A DNA stretch of 35,906 bases from a virus. A model generated the notes under the pieces. The model searched no databases. It saw only the letters and a list, made by a program, of their open reading frames with translations, and was not told the DNA's origin. Below are positions 8,205-17,230 of this stretch, one piece after another; position 1 is the stretch's first letter; the number at the start of each line of letters is the position of its first letter. Position numbers and translations under genes: made by a program. Where the stretch lies: IMG/VR virus record IMGVR_UViG_3300023284_000562, positions 1 through 35,906 of that record; one strand, 5' to 3'.

Positions 8205-8720
8205 ATGAAATTAGATACTAGAGAATTTAATAAATCTTTAAATAATTTAATTAAAGAATCGTCAAAAGATGATTTCGACATTCTTACTTTTAATGGTAAA
8301 CAAGTTATTCGCCTTATAGCATATGAAACACCCAAAAAATCTGGATTCGGTCGTGCTGGTTGGACTGCTTCTTGGAATGAGATTGGTAACCCAGGTAAAC
8401 CGTATACTAGAAAAGCACCAGGTAAGCACAAGCGTGGAAAGAAAACATATATTGTTAGCGGTAAAATGATCGATAACAGAAAAGATAGAGTTAACCCGTC
8501 AGTAGAATTTGTTAATAACACCTTCTTACTTTATGAACGTGGAAACTTTAAGCTTAAGCTAAATTATCTTTTTGATCTTAACGACGGAAAATTAAGAACT
8601 ATCCAAGGTGAGGCTGTAGGAAAAGATAATAAAGGCTTTGTACAAAAAGCAGTCAATAGAGCCACTTTTAAATTCAAGAATAATTATAAACGCAGACTTA
8701 AGAAATTTTCAGGGAAATAA
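8205..8720 (+). CDS. Putative tail completion/neck protein (HK97 gp10 / lambda gpZ type)
   Basis: A 171-residue, strongly basic protein. The segment ETPKKSGFGRAGWTASWNEI matches the signature of HK97 gp10-like proteins, in which a short 'TG-x-L-R-x-x-W' type motif follows the first helix. These proteins join the tail to the head and help finish the tail top. The gene overlaps the next gene by one base (TAATG). Confidence 0.62.
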   Translation: MKLDTREFNKSLNNLIKESSKDDFDILTFNGKQVIRLIAYETPKKSGFGRAGWTASWNEIGNPGKPYTRKAPGKHKRGKKTYIVSGKMIDNRKDRVNPSVEFVNNTFLLYERGNFKLKLNYLFDLNDGKLRTIQGEAVGKDNKGFVQKAVNRATFKFKNNYKRRLKKFSGK

Positions 8721-9145
8721 TGTTTAATAAACAAGAAATTTTAAACGACTTTAAAGCTTTACTAACAGGAATTAATACATTTTCTGAAGGTGAAGATAGA
8801 GTGAATAGTGCGTTATATCCAAGCGTAGGTATTGACGTTACTTTAATGTCGCCTTCTTTCCTTGCAGATACCGGTGTCAATTCAGGCTACTATGCAGCCG
8901 ACGTAATGCTAGATTGTGTTTCATATCGAAAAGATGACTTAGACCGCTCTATCGTTAACCAGTTGGCTTTTGACGTGATGCTAATAGTCAATCAAGATGA
9001 CATTTTAGAAAGATTAAACCAAGTATCAACATTTTATACATATATAGGCTTCAATCCTGGTGATAGTTTCCCAGATGATGAAGATAGTTTTCGGCACGAA
9101 GTTTTACAATTTAAAATACATACGGCAAATAAAAACATTAATTAA
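8720..9145 (+). CDS. Putative tail terminator protein (gpU-like)
   Basis: A 141-residue protein placed between the gp10-like gene and the tail tube genes, the position of the lambda gpU ring that stops tail growth. It has an alternating helix/strand composition with DVMLDCVSYRKDDLDRSIVN and ends in a beta strand (EVLQFKIHTANKNIN), both in keeping with the fold. No diagnostic motif is visible, so the function is inferred from order. Confidence 0.5.
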   Translation: MFNKQEILNDFKALLTGINTFSEGEDRVNSALYPSVGIDVTLMSPSFLADTGVNSGYYAADVMLDCVSYRKDDLDRSIVNQLAFDVMLIVNQDDILERLNQVSTFYTYIGFNPGDSFPDDEDSFRHEVLQFKIHTANKNIN

Positions 9146-9157
9146 GGAGTTACTAAA

Positions 9158-9667
9158 ATGAGTAGCAATTTATCAGGAACTATTACGATAGTACCGGCAT
9201 TCACAAACAGAGACACGGACGCGGGTTTAAGTAATCCAAAGGAAACTGTAACCCAAAGTAGTGCAGTCACCTTTGCAAATGGTATAGGCGCAACAGAAAT
9301 TGATTCACTTTTCACAGATGAAAAAACAGATCTTGCAGCATCAACTACTGAGTCATACGACTTGACGTCACTTGAAGACGGTATTGGAAATGCAGTTGCT
9401 TTTGTTAAGGTAAAAACTTTATCAATTACAGCAAAAACAGCTAATACATCTGATATTTTATTAGATTCAACAATCGTAAATGCATTTTTAGGATATGCCA
9501 CAGTTGCTACAAAAATAGCAATCCAACCTGGCGGTAACGTAACTTTTGTTGCTCCTGGTGATGGCTATACAGTAACTGCTGCTACTGCTGACATTTTAGC
9601 AATTGAAAATACAGATGGTTCTGTAACTGCAGCATACGATTTAATTATAACCGGCACAAGTGCGTAA
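9158..9667 (+). CDS. Beta-rich virion protein, probably tail
   Basis: A 169-residue protein made of threonine/valine/alanine-rich strands, with the pattern YDLTSLEDGIGNAVAFVKVKT, then IQPGGNVTFVAPGDGYTV and a final YDLIITGTS. This pattern is common among uncharacterised beta-sandwich virion proteins of siphoviruses. It lies in the tail tube area with a good AAGGAG ribosome site. It could be a tube protein or a decoration; the next gene is the alternative major tail protein. Confidence 0.5.
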   Translation: MSSNLSGTITIVPAFTNRDTDAGLSNPKETVTQSSAVTFANGIGATEIDSLFTDEKTDLAASTTESYDLTSLEDGIGNAVAFVKVKTLSITAKTANTSDILLDSTIVNAFLGYATVATKIAIQPGGNVTFVAPGDGYTVTAATADILAIENTDGSVTAAYDLIITGTSA

Positions 9668-9680
9668 GGAGTAAAATAAA

Positions 9681-10085
9681 ATGGCTACTATATTCGGAAC
9701 AGTAACTGGAACATGGCCCGCTTTTGGAGTTAATAACTCTGAAGTTGGTACAATCGTAATGAATACAAAAAGTGTTTCTTATGAATCAGAAGATGCAGCA
9801 ATACAAAATGAAAGCGGTGATACAATAGTAAAAGCTAAGTATGACCCTACTGATAAATTTTCTTTTGATGCAACGATCACATTACCAGGACATTTACAAG
9901 ATACTGCTAACGGTGGTATTGATATTCGTGATGCATTCTTAGTTGTTAATGATGTACACGGAAATGTAAGAAATTTAATCATGGATAGTGCAACAATTAA
10001 TGAAGATAATACAGACTTTGTTAAAATCACAGGTGAAGGTACTTATTACCCATCAGTTGATCCAGTTGTTACACTAGACGCTTAA
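9681..10085 (+). CDS. Putative major tail (tube) protein
   Basis: A 134-residue beta-rich protein directly upstream of the frameshifted tail chaperone gene, the usual place of the major tail protein. Strands such as KFSFDATITLPG and DFVKITGEGTYYPSVDPVVTLDA suit a small tube fold. Its first 17 coding bases (ATGGCTACTATATTCGG) are identical to the start of the tail gene at 12756. The AAGGAG site is 10 bases upstream. Confidence 0.52.
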   Translation: MATIFGTVTGTWPAFGVNNSEVGTIVMNTKSVSYESEDAAIQNESGDTIVKAKYDPTDKFSFDATITLPGHLQDTANGGIDIRDAFLVVNDVHGNVRNLIMDSATINEDNTDFVKITGEGTYYPSVDPVVTLDA

Positions 10086-10115
10086 TAAAATAACTCAGAA
10101 GGACGGCACACAATT

Positions 10116-10655
10116 ATGAGTAATGACAATAAACAAACACTAACACAAATAACACCTGAAGAATTCGCAGCTTGCAAAGGTGATCCATCACAGATACCAA
10201 GATTAAAAGAACAGATTGAAGGAATCATTAAAGATGGTACAACCAAATCAGCGCAAGGTTCAGAGGTAACAGATTCTGATTTATTCGAGAATGTCGAAAT
10301 ACTTGGTTTTGTAATGCGTAGGTTATCAGCTGGCGATGTAATTTTATTCGAACGTGTTGGTAATCCAATTTTCGACGCAAGTTTTGAAGATAATGAAGTC
10401 GAATTGATTCATTATATGGAAGTCTTAATGGTACTGTCAACGCCAGCAGATGAAGTATATAGACTGGCTAAACTTTCAAGAGATAAATATGATTTTGAAG
10501 ATGCTGCTATTGAATTCGGTTCTAAAATCACTCAACAGCAATTGATGGAATCAGTAGAGCAGATACAAGAATTATTAGATGAAGCAATGACAGAAGACAT
10601 GGAAGAAGGTTCAAGTGGTGAATCATCAGGAAGTGAAAAAAAAACGACTGGCTAA
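10116..10655 (+). CDS. Tail assembly chaperone, G-like (unshifted product)
   Basis: A 179-residue acidic protein upstream of the tape measure gene. In lambda-type phages gpG coats the tape measure protein with its shifted form GT. The central segment FVMRRLSAGDVILFERVGNP and the following helices fit a chaperone core, and the tail GSSGESSGSEKKTTG is a flexible linker. A run of nine A residues (10636-10644) in the last codons allows a -1 slip into a long open frame, the hallmark of this gene pair. Confidence 0.72.
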   Translation: MSNDNKQTLTQITPEEFAACKGDPSQIPRLKEQIEGIIKDGTTKSAQGSEVTDSDLFENVEILGFVMRRLSAGDVILFERVGNPIFDASFEDNEVELIHYMEVLMVLSTPADEVYRLAKLSRDKYDFEDAAIEFGSKITQQQLMESVEQIQELLDEAMTEDMEEGSSGESSGSEKKTTG

Positions 10656-10891
10656 GTAGTTATGTAGAATTTTTTAGTTTCAATACAGCCTGGTCGCGAG
10701 AATATATAATTTGGACGTTGCCGTATAGCTCAGGTAACAAGTATTTAAACAGTCATATAGAACGGGTTAACCCAGATGCCCCTGACAGTGACGCACCTAA
10801 TACAACGAGTATAGCACAAAAGATAGAAAATTTATTAAACGATTCAGGATTTAACGAGAGTAAAAAACAATGGCTAGCAAAGCAGAATTAA
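10116..10891 (+). CDS. Tail assembly chaperone GT-like, made by -1 frameshift
   Basis: A slip at A-AAA-AAA (10637-10643) moves ribosomes one base back, so the product is join(10116..10643,10643..10891), about 258 residues. The added 82 codons read NDWLSSYVEFFSFNTAWSRE and continue to a TAA at 10889-10891. They include YIIWTLPYSSG, like the aromatic 'YSREFILWELPY' type pattern of T domains in lambda-like chaperones. The extension fills the 214-base gap between G and the tape measure ATG at 10870 and overlaps that gene by 22 bases. The frame is plainly open and protein-like; slippage itself is inferred. Confidence 0.75.
10637..10643 (+). promoter_or_regulatory. Programmed -1 ribosomal frameshift site
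   Basis: The heptamer A AAA AAA lies in frame at codons 174-176 of the G-like gene, inside a run of nine A. The zero frame stops 9 bases after the A run, while the -1 frame stays open for 82 codons. Confidence 0.72.
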
Positions 10892-12738
10892 AAGCTAAAG
10901 TAAGTTTAAATAGCGGTCCTTTTAGAAGAGGACTAAGAAAGTTAAGAGGTTTTACTCGTTCTTTTTCACGTAACTTTGGCGCACCGATGGCGGCTGCAAC
11001 CAAACAAATGGTACGTATGGGCGTTATTGCCGCTACGGTACTAGCCGCGGGCCTAGCGGTTGCAGCTAAAGCAGTCGCCAACTTTTTAGATAATATTGAT
11101 AAGATGAACTTAAGGACGGGTATTGCAACCGATCAATTAGTTGCTCTATCGTTGGCTTCAGAACTCGCAGGATCAAAGCTTGAAGATGTAGAAAAAGCAC
11201 AAAAGCGTTTAGCTTCTAATGTTGTTGATGCTAACAGAGGTTTAAAAACTTCTATAGACAACTTTAAAGATCTTGGTATTGAGTTTGATAAATTTAAAAA
11301 ACTTTCTCCAGCCGATCAATTTTCTCTAATTTTAAAGAAGATTGGTGAAACTAAAAACGCTACTGTTAAATTAGGTTTAGCTCAAAAAGTATTCGGCAAA
11401 GCTGGTGCAGCATTAATACCAATGATTAACAATCTTGAAGAAGCTGAAAGACTTACCAAGAAATTTGGTTTAAATATCACACCAGAACAAGCCAGACAAG
11501 GTGCAGATTTTAACGACCAATTAACTTTAATTAAATTTGCCCTTAAAGGTTTATTTGTTACTGCGATTGGTTTTAAAGATCTTAACAAAGGCCTTGCAGC
11601 ATTTAGGGAGCGTATAGTTAATTTGAGAAAATCACAAGGCTTTCAAACTTTTGTAACGGCTTTTAAAAATGGTGTAGCTTCTATTGTTAACGGCACCTTA
11701 ACACTTATGAAAACTTTCGGCATCCTAGCAACCAGTCAAGGACAGAACTTTAGAACGCTAATTAAAAACGCTGCTATTACGGTTTTATTCTTAAAGTCTG
11801 GTTTCTTGATGCCTATTATTAGAATTATGGGTCTAGTTGGCTTAGCGATAGCCCGTCCGTTGCTTCTGGTGGCAATACCTGCCCTTACTGGGTTTGTAGC
11901 TGTATTGGCTGCATTGAAGATAGGTGAGGCCTTAGAAAAGGCTTTTGATATATCTGGTTTTATATTAAAGATTATATCAATAGGTAAAGCAATGACCATG
12001 CTTTTATCACTTGGTGACAAATCACTAGGTGAAGCAATGAGCAAAAGTTTACAGCAATTAGAAAATGATTTTGCTGATATAGATGCACAATCTGAAAAAG
12101 TACCATTCGGGCAAGCAATGAAAGAAGCTTATGATGAAGCCTTTAACGAAATTGCTACCAATGGTAAATCCGCCATGGATAAGATAAAAGAAGTTATTAC
12201 AGGAACTTTCCCGATCTCTAAAGGTATCCAGGAAGCCATGGACGCATGGAAAAAAGCTTCTGAAGAAATAGAACTGGGTAAAGATACCGAATTTGCAAAA
12301 AATAATATGCTCGATGCTGAGGGCGCAATGCAACGTATGGCTAGCATGGGTCAAAAATTCCGCGGTGGTTTTGTTGATATGACTAAAGCAGTAGCCAAAG
12401 AAGCTAAAGGTAAAACCCTAGCAGAATTAAAAGCAATTCAAGACGCTACTCAAAAAGCAGCAATCAGAGCTAAATTGATTCAAGGTACTGGTGGTAAAGC
12501 CGGAAAGATTCAAGATATAAACGCCGCTAAAAAGATAAGTGATAAACAATTAGCTAGCTTCTTAAAAGGCTTGCAGAAAGCAGCAGAAAAAGATACCAGA
12601 GCAGAAGAGTCTAGACGCGCAAAAGCAGTAGAAGATATTAGAAAGGCTTTAGAAATTCAAACAGCAACTAAAAAGAACACTGAAAAAATGGTTACTCTAT
12701 TAAGTAAGGGTACGATGTTAAGTGTTGATAAGGTTTAA
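10870..12738 (+). CDS. Tail tape measure protein
   Basis: A 622-residue protein that would fix tail length and be ejected into the host envelope. It is Ala/Lys-rich and mostly helical, with a basic N-terminus, a hydrophobic stretch near residues 47-72 (MGVIAATVLAAGLAVAAKAV) and a second larger one near 300-350. The segment VFGKAGAALIPMINNLEEAERL is a common tape-measure pattern. At about 0.15 nm per residue it predicts a tail near 90 nm, a siphovirus size. The gene begins inside the end of the frameshifted chaperone frame, as in lambda. It is the longest helical protein in the window, so the assignment is firm. Confidence 0.88.
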   Translation: MASKAELKAKVSLNSGPFRRGLRKLRGFTRSFSRNFGAPMAAATKQMVRMGVIAATVLAAGLAVAAKAVANFLDNIDKMNLRTGIATDQLVALSLASELAGSKLEDVEKAQKRLASNVVDANRGLKTSIDNFKDLGIEFDKFKKLSPADQFSLILKKIGETKNATVKLGLAQKVFGKAGAALIPMINNLEEAERLTKKFGLNITPEQARQGADFNDQLTLIKFALKGLFVTAIGFKDLNKGLAAFRERIVNLRKSQGFQTFVTAFKNGVASIVNGTLTLMKTFGILATSQGQNFRTLIKNAAITVLFLKSGFLMPIIRIMGLVGLAIARPLLLVAIPALTGFVAVLAALKIGEALEKAFDISGFILKIISIGKAMTMLLSLGDKSLGEAMSKSLQQLENDFADIDAQSEKVPFGQAMKEAYDEAFNEIATNGKSAMDKIKEVITGTFPISKGIQEAMDAWKKASEEIELGKDTEFAKNNMLDAEGAMQRMASMGQKFRGGFVDMTKAVAKEAKGKTLAELKAIQDATQKAAIRAKLIQGTGGKAGKIQDINAAKKISDKQLASFLKGLQKAAEKDTRAEESRRAKAVEDIRKALEIQTATKKNTEKMVTLLSKGTMLSVDKV

Positions 12739-12755
12739 TTAAGGAATAAATAAGA

Positions 12756-13472
12756 ATGGCTACTATATTCGGTGATGACAACGACGAAAAGATTTTACAA
12801 AAAAACTTCCCTTCTACCACGCAAGATTCGTCGGGCCAATGGAAAATGGAATTTCAATATGTTCTTAATAGTAGCATAGCTTTTGATACTGATGTAGTGC
12901 CGGCTTTTAATAGCACTGTTCCACCTGAGTTTGCAATACCCGGCGTTACTGCTGGTTTGCTACTTCTTGGTAAGACCTATTCACCAAATGAAATGCCAGG
13001 TTATCAAAATTTAACTTTAGCTTATACGCTCCCTTCTTCAGAATCTACTGGTAGCCCATCTAATCCAGCTGACCCGCCAACATTAGAAGCTAATACGGTT
13101 TTTCGTGAAGTTCCTGTTGAAAACGCACTTGCTCCTGGTACTGATGAAGGGTTGAGCCCTGGTGAAGTATCAGCACAGCATGCAATAGGAAATAGTACCA
13201 AGTTTGCTTTTCAGGTTCAATTTATTAGAACAGAAGTACAAACCAACGGCTCAATTAATGAAACTGAATTAATTTCTAAGGTTGGTAAACGTTCGGACCC
13301 AACCGGTTTACAGGGTGTTGGTGCCAGCTATCCAGCAGCAGAACAAAACAGATGGCTTTATACATCATTAAGTATCAATACCATTCCAGGAAATAACCGT
13401 CAAGTACGTGAGGAATGGACTTATGATGAAGCTGGATGGGATGCAGCATTATATGCAGAGGAAGGGGAATAA
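12756..13472 (+). CDS. Tail protein of unknown type following the tape measure
   Basis: A 238-residue protein with many short strands and polar loops (KMEFQYVLNSSIAFD, STKFAFQVQFIRTEV, WLYTSLSINTIPG). Its place directly after the tape measure gene suggests a distal tail or tail-tip part. I recognise no family. Its first 17 coding bases are identical to those of the putative tube gene at 9681, which hints at past recombination or shared translation signals. It ends in an acidic tail, and the next gene starts 5 bases later. Confidence 0.55.
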   Translation: MATIFGDDNDEKILQKNFPSTTQDSSGQWKMEFQYVLNSSIAFDTDVVPAFNSTVPPEFAIPGVTAGLLLLGKTYSPNEMPGYQNLTLAYTLPSSESTGSPSNPADPPTLEANTVFREVPVENALAPGTDEGLSPGEVSAQHAIGNSTKFAFQVQFIRTEVQTNGSINETELISKVGKRSDPTGLQGVGASYPAAEQNRWLYTSLSINTIPGNNRQVREEWTYDEAGWDAALYAEEGE

Positions 13473-13476
13473 ATAA

Positions 13477-16380
13477 ATGGCACAAAAACCTAGAGCGCCT
13501 TTGCCTAGAGTACCAAATGGTATAAACGGTCCTGTAAAAGATTATTTAAATCTAATGTATAATTGGGTTAGAGGCTTACAGATAAACGAAGGTAAGAATA
13601 TTCGAATTACGAGTAATACAGGCGGGCAAACAATTAATGCAATACCTGAAGAAATAATTAGTCAAATGCCTTTTTATGCTTCATTCCCTTCTGGTGGTAG
13701 GTATACATTAGACCGCCCTGACGGCTCAGAATCAAACCCTGATATTTTATCTATCAATACAGGTTTTATTTACTATAAAGAATCTTTTGATACCACTAGC
13801 GCTGGTGTAGTCTTACAGGCTGTTAACTGGGTTGACTTAGGCACAGATTTTGATTTTGAAATAGCAGATGTATGGGTTGAAGCAATAATTGGTGACGATG
13901 ATGTTAGCGCTACCTTACTAGATGGAGCATTCCCTGGGTTTCATCCTGGTGAAAAAGATAGCCCAGTATATAATTATCATATTGGCTCACTTGTAAAATA
14001 TTTAAATACAGCATCTAATATTCCACAATCTTACAGCTGGGAACAGGCATGGGTGGGAAACATAAGTCATCAAGATTTCTTTTTTGATCCTGAAGAACTT
14101 CCACCAGTTGATCCGCCTTATGATACTGATACTAATGTAGTCGGCGGTAATGTGTGGGTAAAGGTTCAAAATAACGGTCAAGGTCGTTATACCGTTCTCC
14201 ATATGGGTGGTGATGAAGTAAGACCCAATGGTCCTTTAGTCGCTCAAGCAACTTTAAATTTAGTTGATGCTGTCACAGCTGATGCCATTGTAATGGAAAT
14301 TCACGGTAACCATATTTTATCATTAACAGTTGATTCAAGCGGTGTTGATATTGACCCACCGCCACCAATTGACCCTCCTTATGATCCGCCAATTGACCCA
14401 CCTGATAAAAATTTTAGTGCGGAATTATCAATTAGTGAAACTTTTGAAACAGATTATAAAACTTCCATTGTAGCAACTTTCAATAAAACCCCTGATGATG
14501 GCTTAGACGGTCAAAACGTCCAATATTATGCAGCAGTTCAAGAAAGTGAAACAAATGTTAATGTAGTAATATCTTATGATAATGATGATTTAAGTAATGT
14601 TGGTGGATTGGTTAGACTTCAAGATACAATGGATGATGGTTTTACCTTCTTTATGCGTGGTTTGAGATGTTATTATAATACGACTGTAAATTTTTATGCA
14701 GTTTTAGAAAACAATTTTACATATTCTACCAGTACATTAACAAAAGTATTGGATATGGCAGCCTCAACAGATGAAACAATAGTTGAAGATAATACTGGTC
14801 TTTTCCTTGAAGCAACATTAACAGGTTTTGCCGCCGCTCAATTTTTTGACTTCGATGATGATCCCGATTATGTTATTGAATTGTCTGGTACTTGGTTAAG
14901 TGATGGTTTGGCAATACAATTAGCTTTTGTTGAAACTGATTTCTCACAATTTCAAAATCCAGCCGGTCAATTACAAAAGATAAGAGCAAGTATTGACGAA
15001 TATGATACGGGAAAATCTGGTTTTTTAACTGATGTTTTTGTAAGTGTTCCAGATGTAAGAGTAGCAGCAGCTGATTCAATTGTATTTCTTTTCAGTTTAA
15101 GATACAGCCCTAAAAATTGCGTACTTGTAACAGATGAAACGGTAACTATTCCAGTATCATCGACTGATAATTGTTGGTCTGATGATTTCGAGTATGTTGG
15201 TCCAGCTCCTGACCCTGTTATTTGGACAGAAGTGACTAGTGATGGTACTAATACTATCGCAGCAGGAATATTAGTCCAGGAAGTAACAGTTGATACTGGT
15301 ATAGCTGAAATTCATAATAATTTCCCAGATATCGTTTCTGATGATTGGTTTGTTTCTAATGCTTATGTATCGGTAGCTATTCCAATTGTTACTGCATTGG
15401 TAAGACAAGTATTAAAACTCACTACATCGACTTCAAGTTTCTCCATGGGATACCAGCGTAATAATGCAACTGTTCAAGAATTAGTTGTTATGGCTGCTGG
15501 CCTAGTATTCTATACTGAAGATGATGCATCAGCAACAGGCACGGTATCAATGGAGCCTGGTACTTTCCACTTGAGTGATAATTTCTCTGGTACTGGTCAA
15601 AATTCAGATACTGATGAAGATGGTCGCTTTGCTAGTAGATGGGAAGTTTTAGAAAATGGTAATGTTACAATAGACGTTGGTTCCGGCAGTATGTCACTTG
15701 ACGCTGATGACTCAACAGGTGGATCACAACACTTTGTAGTGCCTACTATTGCAATACCTACTTTAGTTGATGGTGGATATTTAGAATTTACATTTAGTAG
15801 TTTAGTATTACCTACCGCAGTAGCCAATGGTGATATAACTGCTAACTTCCGCTTAGATGATGGTGGTTCAAACTTTGTACAGATCTATTGTAATAAACCA
15901 GCAGGGTCAACTACTAAAGATGTTAAAGTAAATAGTAACACTGAGGGCGTAAGCGTTGTTTTCACTCCTTTAGTTGATTCATTTGGTACATTTAAGATTG
16001 AAAGATCTGGTAATGATTTCTTGATGTATTATAACGGTAACTTAGAAGATACTATTACAAATGCTTCTCTTGCTGCATCTGGAACTCAATTCTTAGAAAT
16101 TGGTTGTGCTGTACAGAATTCTAATAATCTAGGTAACTTCATTAGTTTCGATGTTGATTCAGTAGAAGTTAGTGATAATGGAACAGATGCAACAGATTTC
16201 AGAATATTATACAAGAAAGATGCATCATTAATTTATGCTATAGCTTATACCTCTGGAAGTTTAACCGCTGCCGATGTTAATTACTTAGCTGATGACGTGC
16301 CGCTTCTTCATACTGCTGACACTTCCGAATTTGTTATTCAACACCCAATAGGAGTTCCATATTGTACCGCTATAATTTAA
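13477..16380 (+). CDS. Large tail-tip or fibre protein with ConA-like domain
   Basis: A 967-residue structural protein. Residues 1-45 are basic and helical and probably attach it to the tail. Around residue 285-310 is a Pro-rich hinge of repeated DPP units (PPPPIDPPYDPPIDPPD), with a shorter copy near 208-215. From about 700 to 900 the pattern LSDNFSGTG...RWEVLENGNVTI, then FKIERSGNDFLMYYNGNLED, resembles a concanavalin/LamG-like jelly roll that may bind sugars. The rest is beta-rich, Asp/Thr/Val-rich repeats. It probably takes part in host surface recognition. The 3' end overlaps the lipoprotein gene by 19 bases. Confidence 0.68.
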   Translation: MAQKPRAPLPRVPNGINGPVKDYLNLMYNWVRGLQINEGKNIRITSNTGGQTINAIPEEIISQMPFYASFPSGGRYTLDRPDGSESNPDILSINTGFIYYKESFDTTSAGVVLQAVNWVDLGTDFDFEIADVWVEAIIGDDDVSATLLDGAFPGFHPGEKDSPVYNYHIGSLVKYLNTASNIPQSYSWEQAWVGNISHQDFFFDPEELPPVDPPYDTDTNVVGGNVWVKVQNNGQGRYTVLHMGGDEVRPNGPLVAQATLNLVDAVTADAIVMEIHGNHILSLTVDSSGVDIDPPPPIDPPYDPPIDPPDKNFSAELSISETFETDYKTSIVATFNKTPDDGLDGQNVQYYAAVQESETNVNVVISYDNDDLSNVGGLVRLQDTMDDGFTFFMRGLRCYYNTTVNFYAVLENNFTYSTSTLTKVLDMAASTDETIVEDNTGLFLEATLTGFAAAQFFDFDDDPDYVIELSGTWLSDGLAIQLAFVETDFSQFQNPAGQLQKIRASIDEYDTGKSGFLTDVFVSVPDVRVAAADSIVFLFSLRYSPKNCVLVTDETVTIPVSSTDNCWSDDFEYVGPAPDPVIWTEVTSDGTNTIAAGILVQEVTVDTGIAEIHNNFPDIVSDDWFVSNAYVSVAIPIVTALVRQVLKLTTSTSSFSMGYQRNNATVQELVVMAAGLVFYTEDDASATGTVSMEPGTFHLSDNFSGTGQNSDTDEDGRFASRWEVLENGNVTIDVGSGSMSLDADDSTGGSQHFVVPTIAIPTLVDGGYLEFTFSSLVLPTAVANGDITANFRLDDGGSNFVQIYCNKPAGSTTKDVKVNSNTEGVSVVFTPLVDSFGTFKIERSGNDFLMYYNGNLEDTITNASLAASGTQFLEIGCAVQNSNNLGNFISFDVDSVEVSDNGTDATDFRILYKKDASLIYAIAYTSGSLTAADVNYLADDVPLLHTADTSEFVIQHPIGVPYCTAII

Positions 16381-17048
16381 TATTACTGCTTTTAATAGTT
16401 TCATGCAAGACAGATAGTAACCCGTTATTAGCTTCTTCAGTGAAGAATACATCTTCAACTGTGTCTGAAGTCGCAAAAGACAACAAGTCGCAAGCTGGTA
16501 CTATTAAAAAGCTCTCTACCAAGCAAGGAGTACATAATGCAGCCGATAAAATCATTGAAAACTCAAGAACTCTTGAAAAGTCAGTAATTGTTTTGGATGG
16601 ATATAGTCGCCAGGTAAGTAAAAACAATAGAAAAATGAAAGATTTAACTGATGAAAATACCCGACTTAATTCATCAAGCAATAAACACTTCAATATTGCC
16701 ATGACTGCATTATCTGTTTTGTTTATTATCGCCGCCGTCTTTTCTTTTCAGGCTCACAGTTATAAAAAAGCAATATCTTTCTTAGGTGGTGTATTAATTT
16801 GTTTTGCTGCTTCTTGGTTTTTGCATCATATTGGTATTGTTATAGCAGCATTCGTAATATTAACCTCTATTTATTTCTTTATTAAAGACAGGAAGTCTAT
16901 ATTTAAAGAAATGCATGAAAGTGTAGAAGTATTTAAAGGTATGGCTAATCAAGATGATAAGAAAATAGCAACAATCAAGTTGAATAGTATTCAATCTGGT
17001 AATACTAAAAAACTAGTAAGACAGCATAAAAAACAAAAGGTAAAATAA
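16362..17048 (+). CDS. Lipoprotein with C-terminal membrane segments (u-spanin-like candidate)
   Basis: Translation probably starts at TTG 16362, seven bases after a strong AGGAG. The first 15 residues form a lipoprotein signal with lipobox LIVSC (Cys15). Residues about 16-105 are polar and helical (periplasmic). Then come two to three hydrophobic segments (IAMTALSVLFIIAAVF, AISFLGGVLICFAASWFL, IGIVIAAFVILTSIYFFI) and a basic C-terminus. An outer-membrane lipid anchor plus an inner-membrane anchor in one chain is the layout of unimolecular spanins such as T1 gp11, which fuse the two membranes at lysis. T1-type u-spanins have one transmembrane segment, so a superinfection-exclusion or other membrane role remains possible. 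Confidence 0.55.
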   Translation: MYRYNLILLLLIVSCKTDSNPLLASSVKNTSSTVSEVAKDNKSQAGTIKKLSTKQGVHNAADKIIENSRTLEKSVIVLDGYSRQVSKNNRKMKDLTDENTRLNSSSNKHFNIAMTALSVLFIIAAVFSFQAHSYKKAISFLGGVLICFAASWFLHHIGIVIAAFVILTSIYFFIKDRKSIFKEMHESVEVFKGMANQDDKKIATIKLNSIQSGNTKKLVRQHKKQKVK

Positions 17049-17230
17049 TGGCACGTGATTGTAAATTAGAATATTACCGAGATAAAAAAGGTTTTTATAG
17101 GTGGAGAATTAAAGCGGGTAATGGTGAAATTATCGGCGCTTCTACTCAAGGATATAAAAGTAAAGAATCAGCACAAGATAATATTGTCTTTCTTGCAGCT
17201 CTCTTTTCACAGCTAGAGGATAGTTTATAA
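17048..17230 (+). CDS. DUF1508/YegP-like small protein
   Basis: The 60-residue product has the repeat signature of the DUF1508 (YegP) family: YYRDKKGFYRWRIKAGNGEI, then GASTQGYKSKESAQDNI. Family members are small beta-rich proteins of unknown role, often with two repeats; this one has a single repeat. It is joined to both neighbours by one-base overlaps (TAATG), so it is co-translated with the membrane proteins around it. Confidence 0.85.
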   Translation: MARDCKLEYYRDKKGFYRWRIKAGNGEIIGASTQGYKSKESAQDNIVFLAALFSQLEDSL

